Below, one piece after another: positions 14,086 through 25,439 of a stretch of 64,000 bases of DNA. Location: positions 5,607,917 to 5,671,916 of the forward strand of contig NW_004624854.1 in NCBI RefSeq assembly GCF_000247695.1, read 5' to 3'. The notes beneath the pieces were generated by a model that saw only the letters and a program-made list of their open reading frames with translations, made no database searches and was not told the origin of the DNA. Positions within the stretch are counted from its first letter, which is position 1, and every line of letters starts with the position of its first letter. The translations under genes were made by a program, and so were the position numbers. Source of the stretch: Heterocephalus glaber. Its lineage: Eukaryota > Chordata > Mammalia > Rodentia > Bathyergidae.

Positions 14086-15880
14086 CGCCTGGTCCAGTGC
14101 CTCAAAGACTAGCTTGATAGTAGACAATATGAGCCTAGGACACAAGGAAACATCGAATAATGGGAAAGAGTTAAGTGAAAGAGAAGCCGCACAGCACTGC
14201 ATAAAGAATTATAAAAAAGAAAGGTCACAGACAATACGAGTACTTCCGGGGTCCTGAGTAAGGAGCCTGTACTACTTACAGGGGCTGGCAAGAGAATGGG
14301 GTCTTCAGTGGAACCCTGGAAGACGAGAAGGCTTTACCGTGGGCAAAGATGACTGCAGAAACTTCTAGCCCAGGGGATGAAAAGGAAACAGAGCCTCTTT
14401 AAGGGATTTGTACTAGGAAGGTGAGCTACATGGGGTTACCAGTTGGCAAGAGATAACAGAAGGCCTTGAGTATCAGGCTGAGGCTGATATAACACAAAGT
14501 AGAATGCTGGAGACCTACACTGAAAATAAAGACTTTTTTTTTTAACCCAACAGCTATAAATTTAGAGGGGACAGGTGCTGGTGACCCACAGTTCCCTTGG
14601 GGAAGACCACGCTGGAGGAGATGAGGTGCGCACAGATACAACACACTGCGCCAAACCTTAAGACAGGCGACACTGAAGTCCCCGGGCCAGGCCTCGAGGG
14701 AGCCCAGAAGGACATGAGCAGCAGCCCGGAAGAGAACACTGTGGGCTTACTGAGGGCTGAGGACAGGAGGACAAGGAGGCAGAGAGACTGCAGAGACCGG
14801 AGCCCCAGCACCAGGCCTGCCAGGTGAGCTGAGGCCCTGGAGAGCTTTTCCAGGCTCAAAGTGTTAGTCTGCTTACCTACAGAGGAGGAACATGACGCTT
14901 TTCCAGTGGGGCAGCCGGAAGGGTGGATGGCGTTAACACATGCTGGACTCCTCTCAGTACAGTGCCTGAGGGACACCAAGAACTCGGAGGTATTGTTTCT
15001 GCTGACAGCAACGGGGAATCACTGGCGAGAGCGAAGCAGGAACACAGGATGGCCACGTTTACATTTTACATACATCACCCATCAGGGCTGCAGCCAGGAA
15101 CATAAGAGGCCAGGGTTGTGCTCCAGCAACCTACTAAGGATGTGCTGACATTCTGATTTTTGTTACACTGAGCCAGTTTTACCACGAATGGCAATAACAC
15201 CTCCTGTGATGGTTATCGGTTCAGAACAAAGGATACTTTGTGAATTGTACCTAATGCAACCTTTTATAACATCTGGAAATAGAACAAACTTGTAACACTG
15301 TCCTCACTCCATCCTCTGTATCTGGACATTGCTCTCATACCTGAGCTATGATGGGATCTATAGGTAATTTTATTATCACTATCTTTTTTTCAGATTTCTC
15401 TTGTCTATACAACAAGAGTATAACCCCCCTAAGAGAAGAATATAGTATTTTGCATATTGCCCTTTACTTCTGTAATCTCTCAACAAATACTGATTTTCAT
15501 AAGCACTTGATGACAATATATGTATGAGATTTTTACCGAAGTTTAACATGGTCAGAGATTAATTTTAGAAGTAAAGCAGAGAGAAATCCTAGCTGTTCTC
15601 TTGGCTTTGACAAATCAATGCCTCTTTGAGCCTCCCTTTTCTAGATGTGAAGAGAGGACAAAAATACAAACTCAAGTCAACTAAGCCACAGAGGGCTTCT
15701 AGGGCTTACATGAAATACTGCATAAAAATGCATTTGGTTCATTGAAAAGCAACGTATGAACATTGGGTGGTGGTTGCAGTTTTATTGCAGGATATGCTAT
15801 GTATTTTGGAATTATTCCAAATGCATTCTTCCCAGGTGAGTGTTCTAGAGTTCTCCAGCAGTACCCCTGGACAAGGCAAG

Positions 15881-15966
15881 GTGGGGTTTTTTTGGTACCA
15901 GGGATTGAACTTGGGACCTTGCGCTTGCAAGGCAGGCGCCTGAACCACTGAGCTAATCCTTGACCT
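15881..15966 (-). repeat. ID-type SINE with target duplication
   Basis: Minus orientation with gggattgaacttgggacctt and ccactgagctaatccttgac. The short direct repeat aaggcaag occurs at 15873-15880 and 15967-15974. Confidence 0.88.
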
Positions 15967-17158
15967 AAGGCAAGCTTTTGACCCATAAATATTCGTGGAT
16001 TTGTTCTCATGTTCTCTTCTTCAGTCTACAGTCCATCAGAAGGTGCGGGACGCAGGCTCACTAGAGAACACCCCTGTATTATGGACTGGAATGATAAGGC
16101 TCTCTCGGCCAGAAATAACTATGTAATTAAAACATTTTCCTCTGTACAACTATGTTACTCACATTTGTTACATGAGAAACCTGCAAGAAAGGAGCTGAAA
16201 CCCTCTCTAACATTCCTCTTCAATCTGCTAAAAGAGTAAAAGGAACGATTTTTATCTTTAAAAGGTGGGGGAAGTCACTGTTAACCATAAAAGTGGCCTA
16301 ATAATACAAAGACAAGAATATTTTCACTTTCACTTTGTAAACAGAAACAATTAAATGTCAGTTTTTTAAAAAATTACAACTTAGGCCCTTTCAACCATAT
16401 CAATCTCATAAAAGCTGATTGCTATTTGTTTTAGGCCGTTAATTAACTACTGTGCCAATATAGGATAGTTTATCATCTAAATTTGAAGCTGGCTCCAGAA
16501 CCTCATTTCCTTCCACCTCTTAAGTAAACTTTCTGCCCTAACACAAGCCCAGCATTAGGAACACACAACACTTCATATTACAGCATGAAAAAAAAGTTTA
16601 CAAAATATATTTATATCTTGTGATTTTTTTTCTCCAACCAAAAAACTTCAATAGAGATTCCAATATAGGAAGTGAAATTCATTGAATTTGCTCTGATTCG
16701 GTGCATTTGTTGAGGAGGAAAACGAGTGAGTGAGGCGAGAGGGTCACAGAGGCCTCCGTGAAATCCTTCACCGTCAGCAGCAGGCGAGGCAATGAAATGC
16801 TCTGTCTGCGATAACCAAACGGACAGGCGGGGTCTGCAACAGGCACTGTGCTTCAACACTGAAGTTTAGAAACCAAGTCCCCGTTGAATAACATCACCAA
16901 GAGCAGGAGAACCATGGTTACGGAACTAAGAACCAAAAGGTTACAGTGCGTACTTTTTAAGGGGAAATTCTCTCCAAGTGGGGCGCCAGCAACACAGCTC
17001 ACTGGGCGTTCCCACCAGGCCTCCAGATCCTACTCACGCTCTTCCAGCCACAGACCACGGACGCCAAGGCCTGGCATCCTCAACCACTCACAGACTCCAT
17101 GCTAACAGTCCCAACAGTGGGGCCCACGACACTGTCAGGGGTCTCTGACAGCCCTAGC

Positions 17159-17341
17159 AGCTGGGTGCGGTGCATTCCTGTCATCCCAGCACTCTGGGAG
17201 GCTGGGGCAGGAGGATCACAAGGTCAAGCCCAGCGTGAACAACTTAGTGAGATCATTTCAAAATTAACCAGAATGGGGGAGTAGGGGTGGTGATAGCTCA
17301 GTGTGAAAGCCCTGGGTCCAATCTCTAGTACCAAAAAAAAA
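17159..17341 (+). repeat. B1-dID chimeric SINE
   Basis: B1 half: gctgggtgcggtgcattcct ... cagcactctgggaggctggg ... aacttagtgaga. After an A-rich linker comes the dID half: gatagctcagtgtgaaagcc ... gtaccaaaaa. It is near full length. Confidence 0.9.
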
Positions 17342-17443
17342 ACCAAAACGTCCTACTAAACGTGTCACACATTTACATTCTGCTCATTTTCAAATGTATG
17401 TTCATGCTACCATCATTTATTTCTCTAATAAATGTTAATGCAA

Positions 17444-17637
17444 CTCGGCGGTGGGGGGGGTGGCACTGGGGATTGAGCCCAGGGCCTTTGTACTGAGCAA
17501 CATCCTTAGACCTTTTTAAAAAATATTTTTGAGATAGGATCTTTCTAAGTCAGTAAACTGCCCATGCCAGGCTCAAACTTGTACTCCTCTCGGAGCACAG
17601 AGCACTGGGATTACAGACATGTACCCCACGCCTAGGT
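17444..17637 (-). repeat. B1-dID chimeric SINE
   Basis: Reverse orientation: tRNA half first on the plus strand (ggcactggggattgagccca), then the B1 half ending cactgggattacagacatgt. It lies about 100 bp from an opposite-oriented copy, forming an inverted pair. Confidence 0.85.
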
Positions 17638-17744
17638 GTGCAACTCTTCTCACCTTTCCATTACCATGTATTTGCTCAGACAGGGAACCCTAAGGGAGCA
17701 ACTATCAGCATGTGGGAGCCTGGAAAATCTACATACTAAAAAGG

Positions 17745-18540
17745 AGTCTTCAAAGAACTACAAAGGCCAATAAATACACGAAAAATGTTCAACATCTCTG
17801 GCCATTAGAGAAATGCAAATTAAAACAACACTGAGATTACACCTTATTCCAGAAAGAATGTCCATCATCAAGAAATCAAATACGAACAAATGCTGGGGGT
17901 GGGGAGAGAAACCCTCCTACATTGTCGGTGGGAATGTAAACTAGTACAACCGCTATGGAGATCAGTATGAGAGTCCTCAAAATACTGAAAATAGAAATTC
18001 CGTCTGACCCAGCTATTTCCCTTCTAGGTACCTTTCCCAAAGAGTTAAAGACATGATATTACAGTGATACATGCACGCTTCATGTTAATAGCAGCACAAT
18101 TCATAATAGCTTAACCTTAGAAGTGGTGTCTATATCCATCAACAGATGCATGGATAAAGAAAATATGGTATTTATATATAATGGAATACTACTGTGCCAT
18201 AAAGGACAGATTGCAGTCATTTTTAGGAAAATGTAGGCAATTTGAGACCTCAATCTTAAGGGAAATAAATCAGACACACAACCTTAAATAGCACATGGAT
18301 TCTCTTACATGAGAAACCCAAAGTATAAAATAAATAAAAGAGCAAAATAAGACATTAGGAAACAGGAAGATAGATATTTCGCAAAAGGGAAGGGGACAAA
18401 GAAGGGGAGGGAGAAAGGGAGATGGGAGAAGGGGATGAGAAAATAATAAGATGTGTTATATACATGTCCCAACTCTCCATGAGGAACGTAATCCTTATGT
18501 GCTACAAATGTGTACTAATGAAAAAATGAATTTAAAAAGT
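17745..18540 (+). mobile_element. 5'-truncated LINE-1, ORF2 3' end plus 3' UTR
   Basis: Shows L1 ORF2 C-terminal landmarks in order: ccattagagaaatgcaaatt, tgggaatgtaaactagtaca, cccagctatttcccttctag, agcagcacaattcataatag, then a GA-rich 3' UTR and the terminal aactctccatgaggaacgta segment and A-rich end. Several in-frame breaks are expected; no intact open frame spans it. Confidence 0.85.
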
Positions 18541-19327
18541 AAAGTGGTGCTTCCAAACACCACATATGCAACTCAACAGGTAAAAGGCTGGGCGGGAAAA
18601 GGGGGAAGGACAGAATTTCACACCGTCCAGGTCACAGCAAAGCTGAGTGCCACGGAAATTTACACTGACCACTGGAAAGCCATCTGTAGGATCAAATGAT
18701 TTATTATTTCAAGGAATATAAATCTGTTTGTATGCCAACAAGCACAGAAAATGTTAGACTTCTGGTCTTTTAATATTATAAAACAAAGGATTTTTAAAAG
18801 TTTGGTACTGAAAGCAATTATTTATTTAAGGTTTTACAGAAAGATTTTCCTCAATTAATTACAGTTTGTTATACTTTAGAAGCAATTTCAATAGAATATA
18901 TATCTGCTTTTTATAAATTATAATTTGAATGTTTTGGGGCTTCTTTTTAAACCTAGTTAGCCAAATTCCAGTTTCATATACAAATGCACCATTTTCCCCC
19001 AAATCTTTTCAAAAAAGGACTGACTTAGATAAATATAGTTACTATAGGACTCTAGGTTCACAAACACAAAATACTAAGAATACAGAAAAATATGAATTAT
19101 AACAGGAAATTAAAACCATCTACAGGTATCAGTACTATATCAATAAGTTATAGCACTGCCTCGTGTTATATACTATATTTATAATAGGTCCTTAATAAAT
19201 GCTTTTTAATAACAGAATGGTATTACCACTTGGTTTTTCTAATACTATTAGATACTGAGGAAGTTAATAAGGCTAAAGAAAGCACAACTTATCCAAAGGA
19301 CAACATTTTAAGTAGGCCAAGCAGTTT

Positions 19328-19414
19328 GTTTTTTTTTCCCGGTACCAGGTATCGAACTCAGGACCTTGCACTTGCGAGACAGGCATGATGCCAGTGAGCT
19401 AAATCCCCAGCCCT
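19328..19414 (-). repeat. ID-type SINE
   Basis: Minus orientation; ggtatcgaactcaggacctt and cagtgagctaaatccccagc. The pol III boxes are recognisable. A target duplication was not resolved by eye. Confidence 0.88.
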
Positions 19415-19711
19415 GGCATATCCTTTGAGCTTACAAATGTAAACCAGAATATAGACCTCAAAGTTTAACATACATTTTCCTACAGACAAGTAGTTACCAT
19501 CAATGATTTTAAATCCTAAATGTACAAAGAAAAATTCAGTATATGCTTAGCACATTCCACTATAAATAATCTAAAAATTATTTAATTTTGTTTCTTATGT
19601 TGTTTATGATGTGCTATCAATCCTAATGATGTAATTACTTCAGAAAAAGGTTTATTACCTGGCTTATTTTTTAAAAAGGTACTTTAACATACATGCTATA
19701 CCAATACTGTT

Positions 19712-19916
19712 TTGTTTTTGTTTTTGTATTGAGGTACTGGGGATTGAACCCAGGGCCTTTACACTGAGTTATATCCCCAAACATTTAAAAAAATTTTTTT
19801 TGAGACAGGATCTGGCTAAGTCACCAATATTCCCAGGCTGCTCTGAAACCTGTGATCCCCCTGCCTCAGCCTCCCAGAATTCTGGGATTATAGGCATGTA
19901 ACACCATGTCTGGATA
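19712..19916 (-). repeat. B1-dID chimeric SINE
   Basis: Reverse orientation: gtactggggattgaacccag, an A/T linker with tttttttgagacaggatctg, then cctcagcctcccagaattct and gggattataggcatgtaaca. Confidence 0.9.
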
Positions 19917-20381
19917 GTGATACTTTTTAAGTGAAGATATTCAATGCAGTCGAAGATGAGGAGTCACAGGCTCTCTCATTCACTGAGAATAGAAATATAA
20001 ACTTTCTAGAAAGCAAAGATTTAAGTTTGAAGATATTTACTGCAATAGTTTTTATAATAATTCAAACTGAAACAAAGTAATAAGCAATCAATAATAGGAC
20101 AGTTAAGTAAATCGTGGCATATTCATATGAGAGAAAAATTAGAATCTTATGTCCATATGATGGGAAAACAGAATTTAATTACATGGGAAAATGTATCTCA
20201 TTAAGTGAAAAAAGCCATATATAAACTTCTATGCATAGTAAATTTATATCTGTAAATCTACAAACCACATATGAAATATATTTTACAGAAAGACTTACAG
20301 AAAATAATACCAAAATGTTACAAGGAATTATCTCCATGTAGTAAAATTAGGATTTAGTGTTTTTCTTATACTTGGCTAGAT

Positions 20382-20454
20382 CCTTTTTCTTTATGGGTAC
20401 CAGGGATCGAACTCGGGTCCTTGCGCTTGCGACGCAGGCGCAATGCCACTGAGC
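20382..20454 (-). repeat. ID-type SINE
   Basis: Minus orientation; gggatcgaactcgggtcctt and atgccactgagc. Flanked by cttggctagat and cttggctggat, a probable target duplication. Confidence 0.88.
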
Positions 20455-20700
20455 TTGGCTGGATTTGTTTTCAGTGAGCACTTACCCTTGTTAAGAGACA
20501 CTATTTTAGTCACGAGACACTGGGGCACCTTCGGGATACCCTGGACCCTTCAAGTTCCGGGAAGACCACAGGTTCCAGGAAGCCTGACTGTCCTCCAACA
20601 TCTGGTGCTTCCCCAGAGACAGGACTGAAAGGCCTTTGAACTTGGAAGGGGGAACAAGAAAATCAAAATGTGTGTCATCTTCACTGAGCCCTCACTCTTC

Positions 20701-20793
20701 TTCTTTTTTTTTTTTTTTTGGTGCCGGGGATCGAACTCGGGTCCTTGGGGTTGCGAGGCAGGTGACAGAACCACTGAGCTAAATCCCCGGCCT
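20701..20793 (-). repeat. ID-type SINE
   Basis: Long poly-T, then ggtgccggggatcgaactcg and ccactgagctaaatccccgg. It is one of the least diverged copies, suggesting recent insertion. Confidence 0.92.
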
Positions 20794-20829
20794 GAGGCCA
20801 CACTCTTAAGTGAAGTAAATAGGACATGC

Positions 20830-21155
20830 GTGTAAATACCAAATAGCTTCTCTGGTGTGAGAAACTGAAAGTGTAAATAAGGACTAAAAGGTATAATAGG
20901 TAATGTGAAATAGGAAGAAAAGGGGCGAAGGGGAAGGGGAAGTGGGAGGGGAAGGGGAAAGGAAGGGAATGGAATACGAGAAAAGGAAAAAACGGAAACA
21001 AAGTCTTTGTAAACAGGGAGGGGTGGGGGGTTGAAGGGACGGCAGGGGAAGGGGGAAAAATAAGGACCAAGATGGATTATGTAAAGGTGCAAGTTCCCAA
21101 TGATGAACGTCACCATATTGTATACCTAAAATGTACCAATAAACAATAAAAAGTG
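20830..21155 (+). mobile_element. LINE-1 3' UTR fragment with G-rich polypurine tract
   Basis: Nearly colinear with the copy at 24077-24358: shared taatgtgaaataggaagaaa, a G/A-rich tract from about 20910 to 21060, acaaagtctttgtaaacagg, and the terminal atacctaaaatgtaccaata before an A-rich end. Polypurine, G-rich 3' UTRs are typical of L1. Boundaries on the 5' side are uncertain. Confidence 0.7.
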
Positions 21156-23166
21156 TGTCAGTTAAACCCTTTTAAAAATAAAACAACAAAATCTTTTATC
21201 TAAACTCCCTTCTACAGGTGAACGGGTGGCACGCGTATCCACTGAACACGACTCCGCAGACATCATTTTGGAGCAGCAGTGAGAAGCCTTCAGAATCTCT
21301 GAAGCAGCTGGACCCCTCCATCAAATCAGGGTCATCAGGAACAGTGCACAATTAAGAGTCACAGAGGATGTGTGAGCCCCTTCGTAAGGCTGGGCTGTGC
21401 GTTCAGTCAGGGGACTTGGCCCTGTGTGAGAGGAACCCTGTTTGCCCTGGTCCCACCTTAACCCGTGTCCCTAGGAGCAGCCAGAACAGTCCTGAGAGGG
21501 GCGTTCCGGACAGGGGACCCAGGAACCCACTCCTGCCCGCTCTCAGGCTCTGCAGGCCAAGTACCCACTTCACCCGTGTCCAGGGGCTCACGGGGCCCTG
21601 GCTGTGGGCTGAAGGTTTCCCTGCGTCACCCCACACAGGCGGCTACCAGCCCAGACTCGTCCCTCACTTTCCCCTGGCGCAGCCAGCCCACAAATCAGGC
21701 ATGCACAGGCAGCACCAGTTCCTCCTTCCAGTTCTCCTTTTCTTCCCCCGCAAAGGCTCACAGGAGCTCCCTCTGACAGCAGCTGACTCGTGATGTGCCT
21801 GGCTCCCCCTCTGTCTCCCCAGTCAGTTCCCTCCCGGTCTCAGATCAAAAGGCTTCTAAACTTTTCTTCAGAGTCGTTCTGAGTTGGACTTTCCTGTTTT
21901 CCACTTAGAGAATGTTTCCTGAATTAGACTCCCAAAGTGTCCACAACAAACGTCAAGAAAGGTGTCCAAGCCCTCCTTGATTCAGTCCTTCATATGGCTT
22001 TTTTAATAGCCGGAGTTTCTTCCGTCTTTACTTCATTCTCTTACCTCACTCCCACATCCTAGAATTCAATAGGACCACGGAGTCCAAAGGAACAGAGCCC
22101 GAGTTTACATTTCCAAATCGCAAATGCCTCCAACGCAGCGGTCAGTATCCACGGCTCAGTTTCGTTTACAGGGTCCAAGGAAGGTGGCGGCCACCTGAAC
22201 ACACCCAAAGTGCCTGGTGGGCTTGGCTTTGGCTGGTGCTGAGGTAGGGGTGTGCATGTGTCTGCATGTTTTAAAGACAAAATGTAGCAACCACAGTGGT
22301 AATACACAGCACACACGTTAATGTCTTAAGGCAAGGCAAGTGATCTAAATGCAAGATTTAGTTGTTTCAGTTTTAAAACTTTGTTTTGGTTTTCTTTTTC
22401 GGCTTCTGCATCTACAAATCAAACAGGGTTTGTCTTAACAAATGATTAGTAGTTACCCAAAGAGCAAACTTGAAACAGTGTCATTCTACTAAACAGTAAA
22501 TAAATATCTTCAAATTATAGAGAATCAAAAAGTTACAACACAAAGGATACTGAATCCAGCTATGGGGCTAGGTACTCGGTAGCCTATCATTCAGGACCTA
22601 TGAAAGACCAAGACTGCCACAAGCCCCTTTTACCCTCCAATGCCAGGACAGGAAATGGCCACAGAGAGCTAATGCTGGGTAGCTAGGTGTTCCACTGCCT
22701 CACAGAAAATTCACATCAGATGTGTGTTTGGTTTTCCCAGGAAGCCAAAATGCTACACCTGGAAAATGCTGTGACAGTTTTGCTTTAAGGAAAAAAGTTT
22801 CACCCAAACTTGCTTTTTAGTAGGGTAAGATTTTGCATTTGATTTAAAAGAGTCCTAAATCAAAACTTTGAGATTTCCTTTTATCTAAAACATAATTAAA
22901 ACCTTAAGTGAAATGTTACACGACACCTAAAATTGTCAGTCTCTCTTTTGCAAAATAATCTAATTATCTTTTTCTCAGGATTACCTATAATGAATCTATA
23001 ATGAACTGAATTTATTCAGATTTCCTTCGTGCAGAAAACATGAAGGATGTTTCTTGATTCTGAAAAAGTTGGAATGTATTTGGTTCTGGATTTCTAAGTC
23101 TGAGCAGGGATGTGTCTTAATTTAAGATTCTTACCATTAATTTTTGTTAACTTTACACAGAACTTG

Positions 23167-23266
23167 AGGGCCAAGGATTTAGCTCAGTGGTGCCGCCACC
23201 TGCCTTGCAAGTGAAAGGTCCTAAATTCAATCCCCAGTACCAAAAAACAACAACAACCAAAGAAAA
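23167..23266 (+). repeat. ID-type SINE with target duplication
   Basis: gggccaaggatttagctcag, ctaaattcaatccccagtac and a (CAA)-rich tail. Flanked by the exact 11-bp repeat cacagaacttg at 23156-23166 and 23267-23277. Confidence 0.93.
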
Positions 23267-24076
23267 CACAGAACTTGGCAGAACTGTAGGATTCTATTTA
23301 ATAAACATATATGCATCAGTCTAGATTATGTAAGGGTGACCTGTTGCTCCTGATAACATTATTAAAAATAATTACACATCAAGTCACAGTTTCATGAGAA
23401 ACTACAGCCATAACTTCACGAGAGACAGACCCGCCAAACTGATTTTTCCTACTCTACCTTCTACAGACCGCTCTGTAGAGAAGAATGATGCTTCCCATGC
23501 TTATTGCCACTAGCAAGACCAGGAAGAAAGGAATTCTTCTGTGGTGTGTACCAAAGCCTTCTGATTGAGGAGGGAAATTGAGGAATGTAGAAGATGCTAC
23601 AGCTCCTGTTAGACGACCGATTTTTTACCCCAAGACTCCTTACTCTCCAGCACCTGCAAAGCCACCAGGGTACCGCCGTTCTCTCTCATCACCTGAGTCT
23701 CGTTTCACTCCCTTAACAACACGATAGTTCAGGCACACACAAATTTCTCTTATTTGCGATTTTTATAAAGTGAATTAATTCTATTCCTTTGCTTCTCTTT
23801 TTAGTTTATATAATAGAAGAACATACGCTTGTTCCAAATATTTTTGAAAAGCCCAAACCTGACTTTATAAGGTAAGAAGTAAAAACACCACCTCCATCCC
23901 ACCCCACTTCCTTAAGGTACCCACTTTCAACAGCTGGTACTTGTATGAAGATTGCAGAAAAAGTATATAAATATATCTTTTTTTTTTCCTAAGCCAATGT
24001 ACCAAAGCAGCTGGCAGACCCACATGTATTGCATTTTTCTCACAAGAAGAATGCTAAATCAAGATTTACCAAACAC

Positions 24077-24358
24077 GCATATAATAGATAATGTGAAATA
24101 AGAAGAAAAGGGGCAAAGAGGAAGAGGAAGTGGGAGTAGGGAAAAGGTAAGAAGGGAATGGAATACATATGAGAAAATGAAAAAAAGGAAACAAAGTCTT
24201 TGTAAATAGGGAGGGGTGGAGGGGTTGAAGGGAGGGCAGGGGAAGGGGGGAAAAAAAAAAAAGAACCAGAGATAGATTACGTAAAGGTACAAATTTCCAA
24301 TGATGAATGTCATCATATCGTATACCTAAAATGTACCAATAAAATTAATTTTTAGAAA
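24077..24358 (+). mobile_element. Short 5'-truncated LINE-1 with 16-bp target duplication
   Basis: Only the L1 3' UTR is present (polypurine tract, acaaagtctttgtaaatagg, atacctaaaatgtaccaata, A-rich end). The exact repeat aagatttaccaaacac occurs at 24061-24076 and 24359-24374, which defines both insertion ends. The minus-strand open frame here is an artefact of the purine tract. Confidence 0.9.
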
Positions 24359-24534
24359 AAGATTTACCAAACACCAAAAGAAGCAAAACCAAAAAGCTAA
24401 CATACACTAATATTCATCCATTACAGATATATAGTTATTCTCCCATGGGTAAATGTTCTCATGTACACGTAAACTGAAATGAAGTCAGTCTTCAAAGGCA
24501 AGAAGCAAGTAAAGTAGCTGGCAGTGGGAGCACT

Positions 24535-24800
24535 TAATGAGTCCTAGGTAGGGAGGGACACTGTGAATTTCCTGGGCTTTGGAGCCAGACACACGGGCTT
24601 AACTCTAACTCCACCTCTAACCGATTATGTGGTTAGCCCAAGCTGCCTAACCCTTCCGAGTTTCCTTTTCATCACGAACACAATTAAGGGAAAGACACCT
24701 TCAGAGATTTAAAAATGAACTCTTTAAGATGGTGTTTCAAGCATACTAAGTGCTCTAAATGTGTTTTAGGACTGATATTATCCACACATTGTATATAATG
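24535..24800 (+). repeat. MIR SINE
   Basis: Forward MIR: gggctttggagccagacaca, then a 'ctaactccacctctaacc' segment, then pyrimidine-rich 'gagtttccttttcatcac' and 'ggtgtttcaagcatactaag'. Diverged. Confidence 0.7.
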
Positions 24801-25439
24801 AAACTGGTGACCAACACCCACAACACCGAATACCTGCGAGCCGGCTGTTTTGTCCTTGTTTTCAGATTGCTGTCAGGTTTTTATATTTACCTTGTGTTAA
24901 CCAGGAGAGTGCCTTAGAAATAAATTACTTGTAAACATGCTTGGTAGCTTTCATGCAGCTTGAAATACGACCCCCCACCCCGAGTGTCTTGCCCTGGGCT
25001 CATTAACAACGTTGCAACATTTTCCTAAGCAATGCTAAATTGTACTTACAATTTGAAACAAAAACCACCCATCCTTCTAAATACTTCGCATCACTTAGAA
25101 GCTGAAAACATTCCCCGTCTGCTAGTGACCAGCCGCAACTGTAAGCCAAGAGCTGAGCTTCTCAACAGCGAAGATTCCTTCCGCTTTTTCAAGACCATCA
25201 ATGATGCCTACACCTTGAGCGGCTCAAGGCCCACACTGCAGACCTAATACTCTCTTACACGGCGCTGGTCCCTCCACTGTGTGCACCCACTCTTTAGTCC
25301 ACCCCGCTAAGGAGGGTAGGCGGACACCTACCGTGGACTTCTACAAAGGCTAAGGCGAAATTCGGGTGCGGTACCATCCGACACCAGAGAAAATGGGCCC
25401 AGGACGCGTGACCCGGGCACGCAGCTGGACAGCAGTTTA

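Noticed and set aside
14554..14979. 141-residue minus-strand frame
   Set aside because: A plus-strand frame of similar length overlaps it; no homology recognised and no splice signals sought by neighbours.
20550..21116. 188-residue Phe/Pro-rich minus-strand frame
   Set aside because: It runs through an ID element and an antisense L1 polypurine tail.
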